This document shows positions 26,577 through 36,731 of a stretch of DNA of 64,000 nt, one piece after another. The DNA is from Paraburkholderia madseniana (GTDB lineage: Bacteria; Pseudomonadota; Gammaproteobacteria; Burkholderiales; Burkholderiaceae), in assembly GCF_009690905.1 (NCBI RefSeq), contig NZ_VOSW01000024.1, positions 1 to 64,000 of the forward strand. The letters run 5' to 3'. Position 1 is the stretch's first letter, and every line of letters begins with the position of its first letter. A program made the translations under genes and the position numbers. The notes under the pieces were generated by a model that saw only the letters and a list, made by a program, of their open reading frames with translations, was not told the origin of the DNA and did not search any database.

Positions 26577-27035
26577 ATGTACAAAGATATCCTGGTGGCA
26601 CTGGATGGCAGCAACGCGTCGAAGGGTGCGCTAAAGGAAGCTATCCGCATGGCGAAGCTGGCCGACGGCACGATGACGGTGGTGTACGTGCTCGACCGTT
26701 TCGCGATGTTTGCCTATTCAGCCAATTCCGACCAGTTTGCGATGGTCGAGGCACTACGAGCTGAAGGCGATCGAATCCTGGCGAATGCGCATAAAGACGC
26801 GACGGAGGGCAACGTGGCGTGCAAGGTCGCTATCGCCGAGACGGACAACATCAGCGAAGACGTCGCCAGCTGCTTGCTGCGTTACGTAGAGGGGCAGGAC
26901 GTGGACCTTGTCGTGATGGGTACCCACGGACGTCGCGGAATGCAACGCATGATGCTAGGTAGCGTCGCCGAGCGATTCCTTCGGTTCTCGACCTGCCCGG
27001 TGCTGCTGGTTCGTGATACGGTCGTTGCAACTTGA
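26577..27035 (+). CDS. Universal stress protein (single UspA domain)
   Basis: The 152-residue cytoplasmic protein has the Rossmann-like UspA fold, starting MYKDILVALDGS. The ATP-binding signature G-2x-G-9x-G-S is complete (GTHGRRGMQRMMLGS). The ATG at 26577 is chosen because the ATG six bases earlier would be too close to the AGAGGA site. Two perfect FNR boxes lie upstream. Such proteins help cells survive energy or oxygen starvation. Close relatives are at 42595 and 44007. Confidence 0.92.
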   Translation: MYKDILVALDGSNASKGALKEAIRMAKLADGTMTVVYVLDRFAMFAYSANSDQFAMVEALRAEGDRILANAHKDATEGNVACKVAIAETDNISEDVASCLLRYVEGQDVDLVVMGTHGRRGMQRMMLGSVAERFLRFSTCPVLLVRDTVVAT

Positions 27036-27228
27036 GCGACGTGGAGTTGCTGCCGCGCAGGCGCGTCAGTTCGGGCGGAGTGTGCGCATCAAGGATTTCG
27101 TAAGTCGGTAAGCGACGTGTGTACATGAGGCGACAGTCTCGCCGGTGCGAAGAACAACAGTAGACACCCCACGGGATACTATGCGGATATTCGCTCACGA
27201 GGTACGCATTTCCCACGAGGACTCCTTC

Positions 27229-28044
27229 ATGCGCTTTCCCCCAGGACGAGCTTTCGCATCCGTCATTTTGCTCATCGCCACGCAGACTGTTTTTGCTCAA
27301 ACCCCGAAAACCGTCTTCCTTGAGGACCTGACCTGGACCGAACTGCGCGACCAGATTCAGACGGGCAAGACCACCATCATCGTCCCCATTGGCGGAACCG
27401 AGCAAAGCGGCCCCGACGTCGCACTCGGCAAACACAATGCACGCGTCAAGGTGCTGTCGCAGCGCATCGCCGAGGGCCTCGGCAACGCGATCGTCGCGCC
27501 GGTCATCGCCTACGTGCCGGAGGGCGGCTACGCTCCGCCGACCTCGCACATGCGTTTTCCCGGCACGATCACCGTGCCGGACGACGTGTTCGAAAAGACG
27601 CTGGAATCCGCCGCGAACAGCTTCAAGGTTCACGGCTTTACCAACATCGTCTTTCTCGGCGACCACGGCGGCTACCAGAACGATGTCAGGCACGTTGTAG
27701 CCCAACTCAACAGGAGCTGGGCCGGCACGAATGCCCGCGCATTCGTGCCGCCGGCGTACTACGGCACCAGCTCGGACGGTTACTCGCAGATCCTGCGGCA
27801 GCACGGGGTCAGCGATGCTGAGATCGGCACGCACGCGGGACTCGCGGATACCTCGCTGCTGCTGGCGGTCGCGCCGCAGATGGTGCGGCTTGAGCGCCTG
27901 CGAAGCGGTCCGAAACTGGGACCGGCCGACGGCGTCTATGGCGGCGACCCGCGGCACTCGAGCGTCGAACTTGGTCAACTGGGCATTGACGCGATCGTGT
28001 CGCGGACGATTGACGCGATCAAGAAAGAGACCGCAAGCCGTTGA
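27229..28044 (+). CDS. Secreted creatininase-family protein
   Basis: The 271-residue protein has a signal peptide (FASVILLIATQTVFAQ), which is unusual for this mostly cytoplasmic amidohydrolase family. The family core is clear: IIVPIGGTEQSGPDVALGKH, PGTITVPDDVFE and GDHGGYQND. The usual ligand pattern EQHGPHLPLGTD is changed, with Ser/Pro and His at positions normally occupied by His and Asp, so metal binding or activity may differ. It is followed 62 bases later by a beta-propeller gene, suggesting a joint periplasmic function. The substrate is unknown. Confidence 0.8.
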   Translation: MRFPPGRAFASVILLIATQTVFAQTPKTVFLEDLTWTELRDQIQTGKTTIIVPIGGTEQSGPDVALGKHNARVKVLSQRIAEGLGNAIVAPVIAYVPEGGYAPPTSHMRFPGTITVPDDVFEKTLESAANSFKVHGFTNIVFLGDHGGYQNDVRHVVAQLNRSWAGTNARAFVPPAYYGTSSDGYSQILRQHGVSDAEIGTHAGLADTSLLLAVAPQMVRLERLRSGPKLGPADGVYGGDPRHSSVELGQLGIDAIVSRTIDAIKKETASR

Positions 28045-28106
28045 AGCATTCGACAGACTTCTGCTTCCGTCCTCGATCCCCCATCCACTCGACAACGGAA
28101 TTCACG

Positions 28107-29279
28107 ATGCAATTGTGTCCTCCCCGTTTTTCGCGCGTTGCAACGGCCGTCGCCATCGCGCTGGCCGGTTTCTGTGCCGCCGGCGCTGCATCGGCTGCGT
28201 TGGCTGTCACCACGGTGGCCGGCATGCCGCCCGTGGTGAACCCCGATAACCTGTATAGCGAAGCGGGCACCGGCCATATGAGCCCGGCGGTCGCCGGCGC
28301 GTTGCCGCGCGTCTATGTGCCGAACCTGCGTTCGAACGACGTCTACGTGATCGATCCGGCCACGCTGAAAGTGGTCGACAGGCTTCACGTCGGCCTCAGT
28401 CCGCAGCACGTCGTTCCCGCCTGGGATCTGCAGACGCTGTGGGTGGCCAACAACGCCGAAGGCCGCCCCGACGGCAGCCTGACGCCGATCGATCCCAAGA
28501 CCGGCAAACCCGGCAAGCAGATCATGGTCGACGATCCTTACAACATGTACTTCACTCCGGACGGCAAAGAAGCGATCGTGGTGGCCGAAGCACACGCGCG
28601 GCTGGACTTTCGCGATGTGCACACGATGGCGCTGAAATCGAGTCTCGACGCGCCGCAGTGCAAGGGCATCAATCACGCCGATTTCTCGATCGACGGCAAG
28701 TACGCGCTCTTCACCTGTGAATTCGGCGGCAAGCTGGCCAAGATCGATCTTGTCAACCGGAAGGTCGTCGGCTACCTCGAACTCGACAGGAAGGGCATGC
28801 CGCAGGACATCCGCATCTCGCCGGACGGCAAGGTGTTCTTTGTCGCCGACATGATGGCCGACGGCGTCTACGTGATCGACGGCGACAGCTTCACGAAGAT
28901 TGGCTTCATCAAGACCGGCGTGGGGACGCACGGCCTGTACCCGAGCCGCGACGGCACCCGGCTCTATGTGTCCAATCGCGGCTCCAATCTCGTGCACGGA
29001 CCGAGACATGGCAAGGGCAGCGTATCGGTGCTCGACTTCGCGACGCGCAAGGTCGTCGCGAACTGGCCGATTCCGGGCGGCGGCAGTCCCGACATGGGTA
29101 ATGTCAGCCCGGATGGCAAGATGCTGTGGCTATCCGGTCGCTTCGATGACGTTGTCTACGCGATCGATACGACGACCGGCTCTGTCAAATCCATTCCGGT
29201 TGGCGCGGAACCGCACGGACTCTCCGTCTGGCCGCAGCCCGGGCGTTATTCACTTGGCCACACCGGGAATATGCGTTGA
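28107..29279 (+). CDS. Periplasmic YVTN/YncE-like beta-propeller protein
   Basis: The 390-residue protein has a signal peptide (cleavage near AASA) and repeats of about 45 residues typical of YVTN propellers (RVYVPNLRSNDVYVIDPATLKVV, DGKVFFVADMMADGVYVID, SPDGKMLWLSGRFDDVVYAID, each read in part). No heme or catalytic motif is visible. Proteins of this kind bind ligands or partner enzymes in the periplasm. The pairing with a secreted creatininase-like protein is notable. The start MQLCPPRF is preferred because the signal peptide begins there. Confidence 0.85.
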   Translation: MQLCPPRFSRVATAVAIALAGFCAAGAASAALAVTTVAGMPPVVNPDNLYSEAGTGHMSPAVAGALPRVYVPNLRSNDVYVIDPATLKVVDRLHVGLSPQHVVPAWDLQTLWVANNAEGRPDGSLTPIDPKTGKPGKQIMVDDPYNMYFTPDGKEAIVVAEAHARLDFRDVHTMALKSSLDAPQCKGINHADFSIDGKYALFTCEFGGKLAKIDLVNRKVVGYLELDRKGMPQDIRISPDGKVFFVADMMADGVYVIDGDSFTKIGFIKTGVGTHGLYPSRDGTRLYVSNRGSNLVHGPRHGKGSVSVLDFATRKVVANWPIPGGGSPDMGNVSPDGKMLWLSGRFDDVVYAIDTTTGSVKSIPVGAEPHGLSVWPQPGRYSLGHTGNMR

Positions 29280-29317
29280 CCAGGGACTGGAAACCGGACG
29301 GCGTCCTCTATCGAACA

Positions 29318-29897
29318 ATGCGGCGCGATCCGGTTGCCGCCTTCGATTTCGACGGTATTATCACCGCCTCGCACAGCCTGCCTGATTTTGTGCGTTATGC
29401 AGTCGGTAGTCGAAGGTTGATCTATGGCGCGATTCGTACGGCACCATGGCTGGCATGCTAATCGGTGCCGCGACCCGGTGTGAACTGAAGGACCGGCGCA
29501 GCGATACGCAGCTCAAGGGTCGCCGGCGCTTGTTCGAGCGGAAATGGCCGCGCGGATCGAAGAACATAAGCGTCGTGGTCACCTACTGGTACTGGCCAGC
29601 GCGTCTCGCGCGCTCTACCTTAAGGCCTAGGCTACGAGCGCGGGATTCGACGCGGTACTTGTGACCGAGCTCGAATTTCGTGATGACCGCTTTTACGGCC
29701 GCCTGCCTTCGCCGAACTGTTGGGGACCAGAAAAAGTACGACGACTGCAACGCAGGTTCGGCGATAGTCAACCGCGTGTGCTCTATGTGTATGGTGATAG
29801 TCGAGGCGACAGGGAAATGCTCGCGCTCGCCAAGCACGCGTGGCTATGCGACCACGGTGAAATGCCTTCCATCGATGCATCGACGTCGCACTTCTAG
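29318..29897 (+). pseudogene. Remnant of a HAD-superfamily phosphatase gene
   Basis: The first part keeps the HAD motif I (AAFDFDGIITASHSLPDFVR). The sequence then shifts frame, resumes as RIEEHKRRGHLLVLASASRALYLKA, meets an in-frame TAG at 29628-29630, and continues as FDAVLVTELEFRDDRFYGRL to the motif-IV region YVYGDSRGDREMLALA. The middle section is shortened as well. An active copy would be a cytoplasmic HAD-IB phosphatase. At least one frameshift and one stop make this a pseudogene. Confidence 0.8.
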
Positions 29898-29905
29898 TGC
29901 GCCGG

Positions 29906-29919
29906 TTGATCTCAATCAA
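29906..29919 (+). promoter_or_regulatory. FNR/ANR box upstream of hemerythrin copy 2
   Basis: TTGATCTCAATCAA is a full consensus match, 123 bases before the hemerythrin start. Confidence 0.75.
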
Positions 29920-30041
29920 CGCGCAGGCGTTGGCGGACGTCCACAGTGAAATGAAAGTGAGGACGTTCTCGCCGGTGCTCGCCGTCAATGCGTGGCAGGC
30001 AATCAAATCGTCAGTGTATTTCGAAGGTCGGAGAGTTTGAT

Positions 30042-30623
30042 ATGCAGCCGCTGGGACCTCGCAGTGCCATACAAGTCATCCTTAATGAGCACGGACAGTT
30101 GTCAGCGATTATCGAAGGCATGCTGTGTTTTACCCGTCTGCTGGAAACTGGGTCGAGGGCTCCGGGTCTCATGGTGTTTCGGGCGATGCTTTACTACATC
30201 CGGGAGTATCCGGAGCAGATGCATCATCCGAAGGAGGATCGTTACCTGTTTGCTCGGTTGCGGGCCCGGACAGATGAATTTGACGATGTACTTGACGAAC
30301 TGGAGGCCCAGCACGCTGAAGGTGACGTGCGGGTGCGAGATCTGGAGCACGCGCTGACCCGGTATGAACTGAAGGGCGAGTCCGCATTTGCTGCGCTGCG
30401 CGCCCTGGTGCAGGAATACGCAGAGTTCTGCCTGAAACACCGGAGTCTGGAGGAGGAAGTGATTCTGCCTGCTGCGAGACGTTTGCTGACGAAGGATGAC
30501 TGGGCCGAGATTGACGCGGTGTTTGGGGTCAACCGTGATCCGTTCGATGGAGTCAAGCTCGAAGAGGATCTTGGCAAGCTATTCTCGATGATCGTCAAGG
30601 CCATTCCGGAAGCGAATAACTAG
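30042..30623 (+). CDS. Hemerythrin HHE-domain protein (copy 2)
   Basis: The 193-residue protein is a clear paralog of the one at 3018-3593. It shares the ligand pattern NEHGQL, HHPKEDRYLF, EAQHAEGD and KHRSLEEEVILP, and long identical stretches such as ALTRYEL. It probably binds a di-iron centre and handles oxygen or nitric oxide in the cytoplasm. A perfect FNR box precedes it. The gene converges on the DUF1275 gene. Confidence 0.87.
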   Translation: MQPLGPRSAIQVILNEHGQLSAIIEGMLCFTRLLETGSRAPGLMVFRAMLYYIREYPEQMHHPKEDRYLFARLRARTDEFDDVLDELEAQHAEGDVRVRDLEHALTRYELKGESAFAALRALVQEYAEFCLKHRSLEEEVILPAARRLLTKDDWAEIDAVFGVNRDPFDGVKLEEDLGKLFSMIVKAIPEANN

Positions 30624-30816
30624 CGGTTCGTAGCGCTCGATACGCAGCCAGTCCACGTTAATTGCACCTCCATGAGGCGCAATATGAATTCGATGCCGTT
30701 CAGTTCCAATCAAGGAAGGGGTAACGTTTCTGTTCGACGTATCCCGTCACCCAATCCCGTGGCGACGTGACCAGCGGTCGAGCAGCGCGAAACAGGGGGG
30801 CGTTGCGAAAAGTACT

Positions 30817-31560
30817 CTACCGGCGCTGCGCGAGCATATCGTCGAGGACCGGAACAGCGGCGAGAGTAAGAAGTACGACAGCAAGGGGAATGGTCGAGAT
30901 GAACCCAAAGTGCTTGAAGCCTACGGCGCCTGTCAGGCCACCTGCGAGGAACGACAATAGGAGCGATCCGAGGATGTGCAGTTTCTCGCGATCTGCACGG
31001 ACGGTACTCCCATCCATTGCTCCAACGTTCCAGTAAAAGAACTTGCCGAGTTCGATGCCGATATCCGTCACAAGACCGGTGACGTGTGTCGTGCGGATCT
31101 CCGCTTTTGAGATCTTTGTGATCATGGCGTTCTGCAGACCCATCACGTAGCACAGAAGACAGACGGTCGCCGGTACGAAAAGGACGCGATGGGTCTCGAG
31201 ATTTGTGCCAAGCAGGCCAAAGCAGAGGAGCAGCGTAGCCTCGAGCAACAACGGCATTGCATACAGACTGTGCAATTGCTGGCGACGCCCCCAGTTGATC
31301 ATGATTGCGGACGTGGCGGCCCCGAAGAGGAACGACAACAAGGAACTCAATCCCGTAACGATCGCGTTGATTTCGCCGAGCGCGAGGTTGTCGGCGAGCG
31401 ACGACAAAATGCCCGACATGTGTGATGTGTACTGCCCCACAGCGAGGAAGCCGCCGGCGTTGGCCGCGCCGGCGACAAAAGCCAGCGATCGTCCCAGGCG
31501 CAGATTCGCCGCGTCACTGCGCTCAGGTTTCGTGAATCCTCGAAGATAGTTGATCGGCAT
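30817..31560 (-). CDS. DUF1275 (YoaK) family membrane protein
   Basis: The 247-residue inner-membrane protein has about six hydrophobic helices and the family patterns FVAGAANAGGFLAVGQYTSHMSG (read in part), MGLQNAMITK and RTTHVTGLVTDIGIELG. The function of the family is not established; transport is often suggested. No FNR box was found in its short upstream region. It is followed on the same strand by nothing and converges with the second hemerythrin. Confidence 0.85.
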   Translation of the reverse strand: MPINYLRGFTKPERSDAANLRLGRSLAFVAGAANAGGFLAVGQYTSHMSGILSSLADNLALGEINAIVTGLSSLLSFLFGAATSAIMINWGRRQQLHSLYAMPLLLEATLLLCFGLLGTNLETHRVLFVPATVCLLCYVMGLQNAMITKISKAEIRTTHVTGLVTDIGIELGKFFYWNVGAMDGSTVRADREKLHILGSLLLSFLAGGLTGAVGFKHFGFISTIPLAVVLLTLAAVPVLDDMLAQRR

Positions 31561-31609
31561 GCCGAGATTTTATCCGTGTGAGCGGCGGTGCGGTGGCCGC
31601 CGCCTGCTT

Positions 31610-32215
31610 TCAGGCGCCGCGAAGTCCCTCGGTGACCGTTACGGTCACGTCGATCTTCTGAACGACGGTTCCCACCGGCAGCACCGTGTGCCCATGCGTT
31701 TCGTTGATGATCTCAGCCGCCGACAGGTAGAAAGCCAGCAGCGCCGTCAGCAGACCGAGGTAACCGCCGGCGTGGTGCAACCACACGAGGCCGGTCCATT
31801 CGCTCGCAGCAAGCACGAAGAAAGTGATCCACAAAGACAGAAACACCAGTTGCAATGCGCGCGGCGCAAGCCATGTCGCGACCCACATGTAGAGCGTGAA
31901 CACGCCCCACAGGAACAGATACCAGCCGATGAACGCCGCGGGCACGGTGCCGTGCAGGAACAACACGAAGAGGGCGAACGACCACCAGAAGGCGCCATAG
32001 CTCAGAAAGGCCGTCGCGCCGAAACCATTGCCGCGCGGTATTTCCATGAGTCCGGCGAGCATCTGCGCGGTGCCGCCATAAGCGAAAGCGACGGCGAGCA
32101 CCATGCCCATCGAATCGCCGCTGAACCAGCCGGCGTTGATCATGCTGAGCAGCCAGGTCGTCAAGGCAAAACCGCCGAGGCCGAGCGAAGCGGGATTAGG
32201 GGCTTTGATATTCAT
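31610..32215 (-). CDS. satP: Acetate/succinate permease, SatP (GPR1/FUN34/YaaH) family
   Basis: The 201-residue protein has six membrane helices and the family signature NPASLGLGGFALTTWLLSM at its N-terminus (typical NPAPLGL). It should take up acetate with protons. The ATG follows GAGGAATTC. It lies 106 bases downstream of acetyl-CoA synthetase on the same strand, forming an uptake-activation pair for acetate, the end product of the ethanol-type oxidation encoded at 15-20 kb. Confidence 0.9.
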   Translation of the reverse strand: MNIKAPNPASLGLGGFALTTWLLSMINAGWFSGDSMGMVLAVAFAYGGTAQMLAGLMEIPRGNGFGATAFLSYGAFWWSFALFVLFLHGTVPAAFIGWYLFLWGVFTLYMWVATWLAPRALQLVFLSLWITFFVLAASEWTGLVWLHHAGGYLGLLTALLAFYLSAAEIINETHGHTVLPVGTVVQKIDVTVTVTEGLRGA

Positions 32216-32321
32216 GATGAATTCCTCATGCAAAAAACCGAAGTATTGCTTGCGCGACTGTCGTGAAAACTGGCGCCGCGCAAGGGTCACATCGCAATCG
32301 AACGCCGGAGCGCAGGACCGT

Positions 32322-34298
<1,977 letters not shown>

Positions 34299-34432
34299 CC
34301 AGTGTCTCCTCACATAAAAGTCAAGGATAGGGCGAGGCCTGAAACGGCGAGTCGCCTGAAGGAAGGCTCTTGATGGCCTTGGTGCAGGTGAGTGCGTGTA
34401 GGTCAACTATGACCGCACGGCCGATCGGGCGG

Positions 34433-34446
34433 TTGATACACATCAA
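34433..34446. promoter_or_regulatory. FNR/ANR box between acs and a small membrane gene
   Basis: TTGATACACATCAA is a full consensus match, 135 bases before the acs start and the nearer of two boxes to it. Confidence 0.75.
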
Positions 34447-34476
34447 GGGAGGGACTGAGGGGAGAGCGGCCGGTGC

Positions 34477-34490
34477 TTGATGCAAATCAA
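34477..34490. promoter_or_regulatory. FNR/ANR box between acs and a small membrane gene
   Basis: TTGATGCAAATCAA is a full consensus match, 99 bases before the small membrane protein at 34589. Together with the box at 34433 it forms a divergent double site. Confidence 0.75.
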
Positions 34491-34588
34491 TCGCAATACC
34501 TCCGGCGGGGCGATGATGAGTTCGTCGTTGACTGTTCGCGAATGTCACGCCGGTACGGAATCGCGTGCTTTGAGCATAGGGGGACATC

Positions 34589-34780
34589 ATGGTCCAGGCA
34601 GAACCCAGAATCATCCTGGCGGCGGTGGCCGTTTTTACGGCATTGGCGGGTTTGGGTGCAACCATCCGCGGTTTGCTGTTCGACAGTCCAGCCTTTATCC
34701 ACTATGGCGCGCTGGCACTGGTTGCCGGCGTCGCCAGTTTCGTCGTCCTGCTGATACCAACGACTGGAGACGGCACTTAG
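34589..34780 (+). CDS. Small two-helix membrane protein
   Basis: The 63-residue protein has GGGGACATC before its ATG and two hydrophobic helices (IILAAVAVFTALAGLGATI and HYGALALVAGVASFVVLL). It has almost no soluble part. Two FNR boxes lie upstream. No known family is recognised. It may be a small regulator or stabiliser of a membrane complex made at low oxygen. Confidence 0.7.
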   Translation: MVQAEPRIILAAVAVFTALAGLGATIRGLLFDSPAFIHYGALALVAGVASFVVLLIPTTGDGT

Positions 34781-34847
34781 CCCTTCGCGCGTGAGGCGCG
34801 TGCCTACGTCGATGTCCGGGTTTTCGCCGCCTTGAGCGCAGCCCGCA

Positions 34848-35324
34848 TCAGGCTTTGACCGTGCCGCATGCCCGGGCCGGCGTATCCGATGATGCCGCGC
34901 GCTCACTCGGTTCGAGCCGCAAAGCGCCCCAGCCGAGCGGCGCAAACACGTGGCCGCCCGCGAGTTCGACCTGCTCCACAAATGACTCGAGCGTGATGCC
35001 CGCCATGATGTGAATCGGTGCATTTCCGACAAAGCTTTGGGTACGCAGCCACGGCATCTCGCCGCGATTGATTTCGTTGGCGCTGCGCTCCTTGCCGTCG
35101 TAGCCGAGATCGGGCGTATACAGCGGACCATCGAAGGCGACGGTCAGGATCTGCTCGGGACCGTCGGTATAAGGAGGGCCGGCGTGCTGTTCATAAGGCA
35201 CGCGTTCCCAGCCGTCGCCCCATTGCTGGTCGAGCGTCAAACGCGTGAAATAAGCCCAGGGCGCGCGCACGAAGCAGAGTCCGTACGCATGACGCACGCC
35301 GTCAAGATTGGCAATCATTCCCAC
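34848..35324 (-). CDS. Hypothetical protein in a cytochrome c operon (second accessory gene)
   Basis: This is a 158-residue soluble protein from a GTG preceded by GAGGTG. It contains an aromatic N-terminal region (CFVRAPWAYFTRLTLDQQWGD in part), a Pro/Tyr-rich middle (AGPPYTDGPEQ, YTPDLGYDG) and GGHVFAPLGWGALRLEP. No signal peptide or catalytic motif is visible. It is the third gene of the operon cytochrome c, 133-residue protein, this protein. Function unknown. Confidence 0.6.
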   Translation of the reverse strand: MGMIANLDGVRHAYGLCFVRAPWAYFTRLTLDQQWGDGWERVPYEQHAGPPYTDGPEQILTVAFDGPLYTPDLGYDGKERSANEINRGEMPWLRTQSFVGNAPIHIMAGITLESFVEQVELAGGHVFAPLGWGALRLEPSERAASSDTPARACGTVKA

Positions 35325-35333
35325 GGTGGCACC

Positions 35334-35735
35334 TCATGCTGGTGGTAGTGTCGACAACCCTAACGGGTTGCCGTCGGCGGCGAAGATACCGTCTTCCGGC
35401 TCCGTGTTCTCGTTGTCGACACATTGCACGTGCCAATGGCCCGTCATCAACGATCTGCCCGCATCCCAGCACCATTGGGCGCGTCCGGTCTCGCCCTCGA
35501 ATGGCCCAGACGTGGCGTTCAGATCGAGCCCTTCGAGTACGCAGCAGGGCGTCGAATCGTGCGGTCCGCAGATGAGCGTGTTGCCGCAATCGACGTGCAA
35601 GGCGCCCCATTCGGGCAGTTCGAGCCCCATATGCCCCTCGCGTGACCATTGACGTGTTTCATTGTCGAGCCACAGGATGGCGAATGCCATCGGATTGACA
35701 CGATCGAACGTGTCGAGATGAATGGTGAGGCGCAT
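35334..35735 (-). CDS. Hypothetical protein in a cytochrome c operon (first accessory gene)
   Basis: The 133-residue soluble protein is rich in Trp, Cys and acidic residues (LWLDNETRQWSREGHMG, CGNTLICGPHDSTPCC, WHVQCVDNENTEPEDG). The several Cys and His residues could bind metal but show no standard spacing. GGAG precedes the ATG. It lies nine bases before the next accessory gene. Function unknown. Confidence 0.6.
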   Translation of the reverse strand: MRLTIHLDTFDRVNPMAFAILWLDNETRQWSREGHMGLELPEWGALHVDCGNTLICGPHDSTPCCVLEGLDLNATSGPFEGETGRAQWCWDAGRSLMTGHWHVQCVDNENTEPEDGIFAADGNPLGLSTLPPA

Positions 35736-35782
35736 GAGGGTTCTCCGTACATTTCAGGAACATGTGCAAACGAACTGGGTGG

Positions 35783-36124
35783 CTATTGACTCAACACCCA
35801 CTGGATCAACGTGTGAGCATCTTCGGGTGTCAACGGGCCGCCGCGATCCGCCGGCAGCGGCATTGACATGTCGCCCCAGTGGGCCTTGCCGCCGAGTCGC
35901 AGCTTGTGTTCGAGCATCACGCTGGCGTTTGGTACGTCGCGATAACGGTCCGCAATCTGCTGAAACGAAGGCGCGAGAAACGGCGCGTCCCGGGTATGGC
36001 AGAACATGCAATGCTGTTGATCGACGAGTGCTGTCGGCTCGGACTGGGCAAGCGCTGCGCCGCTTGCTGCGAGCAACAGCGCAAGTGTGCTTGCAGTGAG
36101 ATAGTGCGGGTGCAGGGCGTTCAC
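35783..36124 (-). CDS. Small periplasmic cytochrome c
   Basis: The 113-residue protein begins at a GTG preceded by GGAG, has a signal peptide (LALLLAASGAALAQ), and carries one heme site C39-x-x-C42-H43 (CMFCH). A Met-rich segment (WGDMSMPLP) supplies the distal ligand, and TPEDAHTLIQWVLSQ is the closing helix. It is a class I cytochrome, possibly an electron donor to a terminal oxidase or peroxidase. A good FNR box sits 58 bases upstream, so it is expected at low oxygen. Confidence 0.87.
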   Translation of the reverse strand: MNALHPHYLTASTLALLLAASGAALAQSEPTALVDQQHCMFCHTRDAPFLAPSFQQIADRYRDVPNASVMLEHKLRLGGKAHWGDMSMPLPADRGGPLTPEDAHTLIQWVLSQ

Positions 36125-36181
36125 GAGACACACTCCAGGACAGGTTTTGAGTTCAGTGTAGGGGCGGTGCCGCTCTCGCGA

Positions 36182-36195
36182 TTGACCCAAATCAA
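36182..36195 (-). promoter_or_regulatory. FNR/ANR box upstream of the cytochrome c operon
   Basis: TTGACCCAAATCAA matches nine of ten consensus positions and lies 58 bases before the cytochrome start. Confidence 0.65.
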
Positions 36196-36251
36196 TCGCC
36201 TTTCTCACGCGCGCGGGCGTCCGCTTTCCGCAGCCCAGCGCAAGAGATCAC

Positions 36252-36265
36252 TTGACCTGAGTCAA
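36252..36265 (+). promoter_or_regulatory. FNR/ANR-like box
   Basis: TTGACCTGAGTCAA is a symmetrical variant with one change in each half. It lies between the cytochrome operon and the DUF1488 gene and could serve either. Confidence 0.5.
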
Positions 36266-36425
36266 GCCGGATCGCCAGCGAAAATTGGGTGACAGGCAAA
36301 CGAGGCCTATTCTGTTCACAGACGGGTGCCACGCGTGGCGGCACGCGCTTCGCTTTGCCGCGCGGGCATTGCAGTCGCTCGCATGACGGCGCCTTAAGCG
36401 CCACGCCTATCTTCAGGCTGCGGTC

Positions 36426-36701
36426 ATGAATATTCATTTTCCCCAGGAACGTCCGGAATATTGCGCTCGCGATCTGGTCATCGCCTTTCCGGCAGAGATC
36501 GGCGGCGTGCGGGTTCAGTGCGCGATTACCGCAGAGGCGCTCGAAGATCACTTTGGCGCAGCGTCGTTACGTGAAGACGACCTGATCGCCGCGTTCGATA
36601 CTCATCGTTATCCGATCGAACAGGCGGCGCGGCGTCTGCTGGACGAGGTGGGCGCCACGCCGGTCATGCTGCACAGTGGCTACTTTCGGTTTTGCGACTG
36701 A
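36426..36701 (+). CDS. DUF1488 family protein
   Basis: The 91-residue protein has the DUF1488 pattern (GVRVQCAITAEALEDHFGA, then FDTHRYPIEQAARRLLDE). Members are small cytoplasmic proteins common in Burkholderiales; their role is not established. The gene lies between divergent FNR-controlled units and converges on the nitroreductase. Confidence 0.75.
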   Translation: MNIHFPQERPEYCARDLVIAFPAEIGGVRVQCAITAEALEDHFGAASLREDDLIAAFDTHRYPIEQAARRLLDEVGATPVMLHSGYFRFCD

Positions 36702-36731
36702 AGCGGCCGTCATCAATGAGCCGCTTCGTCC

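Noticed and set aside
26851..28095. Long minus-strand open frame opposite the creatininase gene
   Set aside because: It is a shadow of high-GC coding on the plus strand: composition is Arg/Ala-rich and no start signal or family motif is present.
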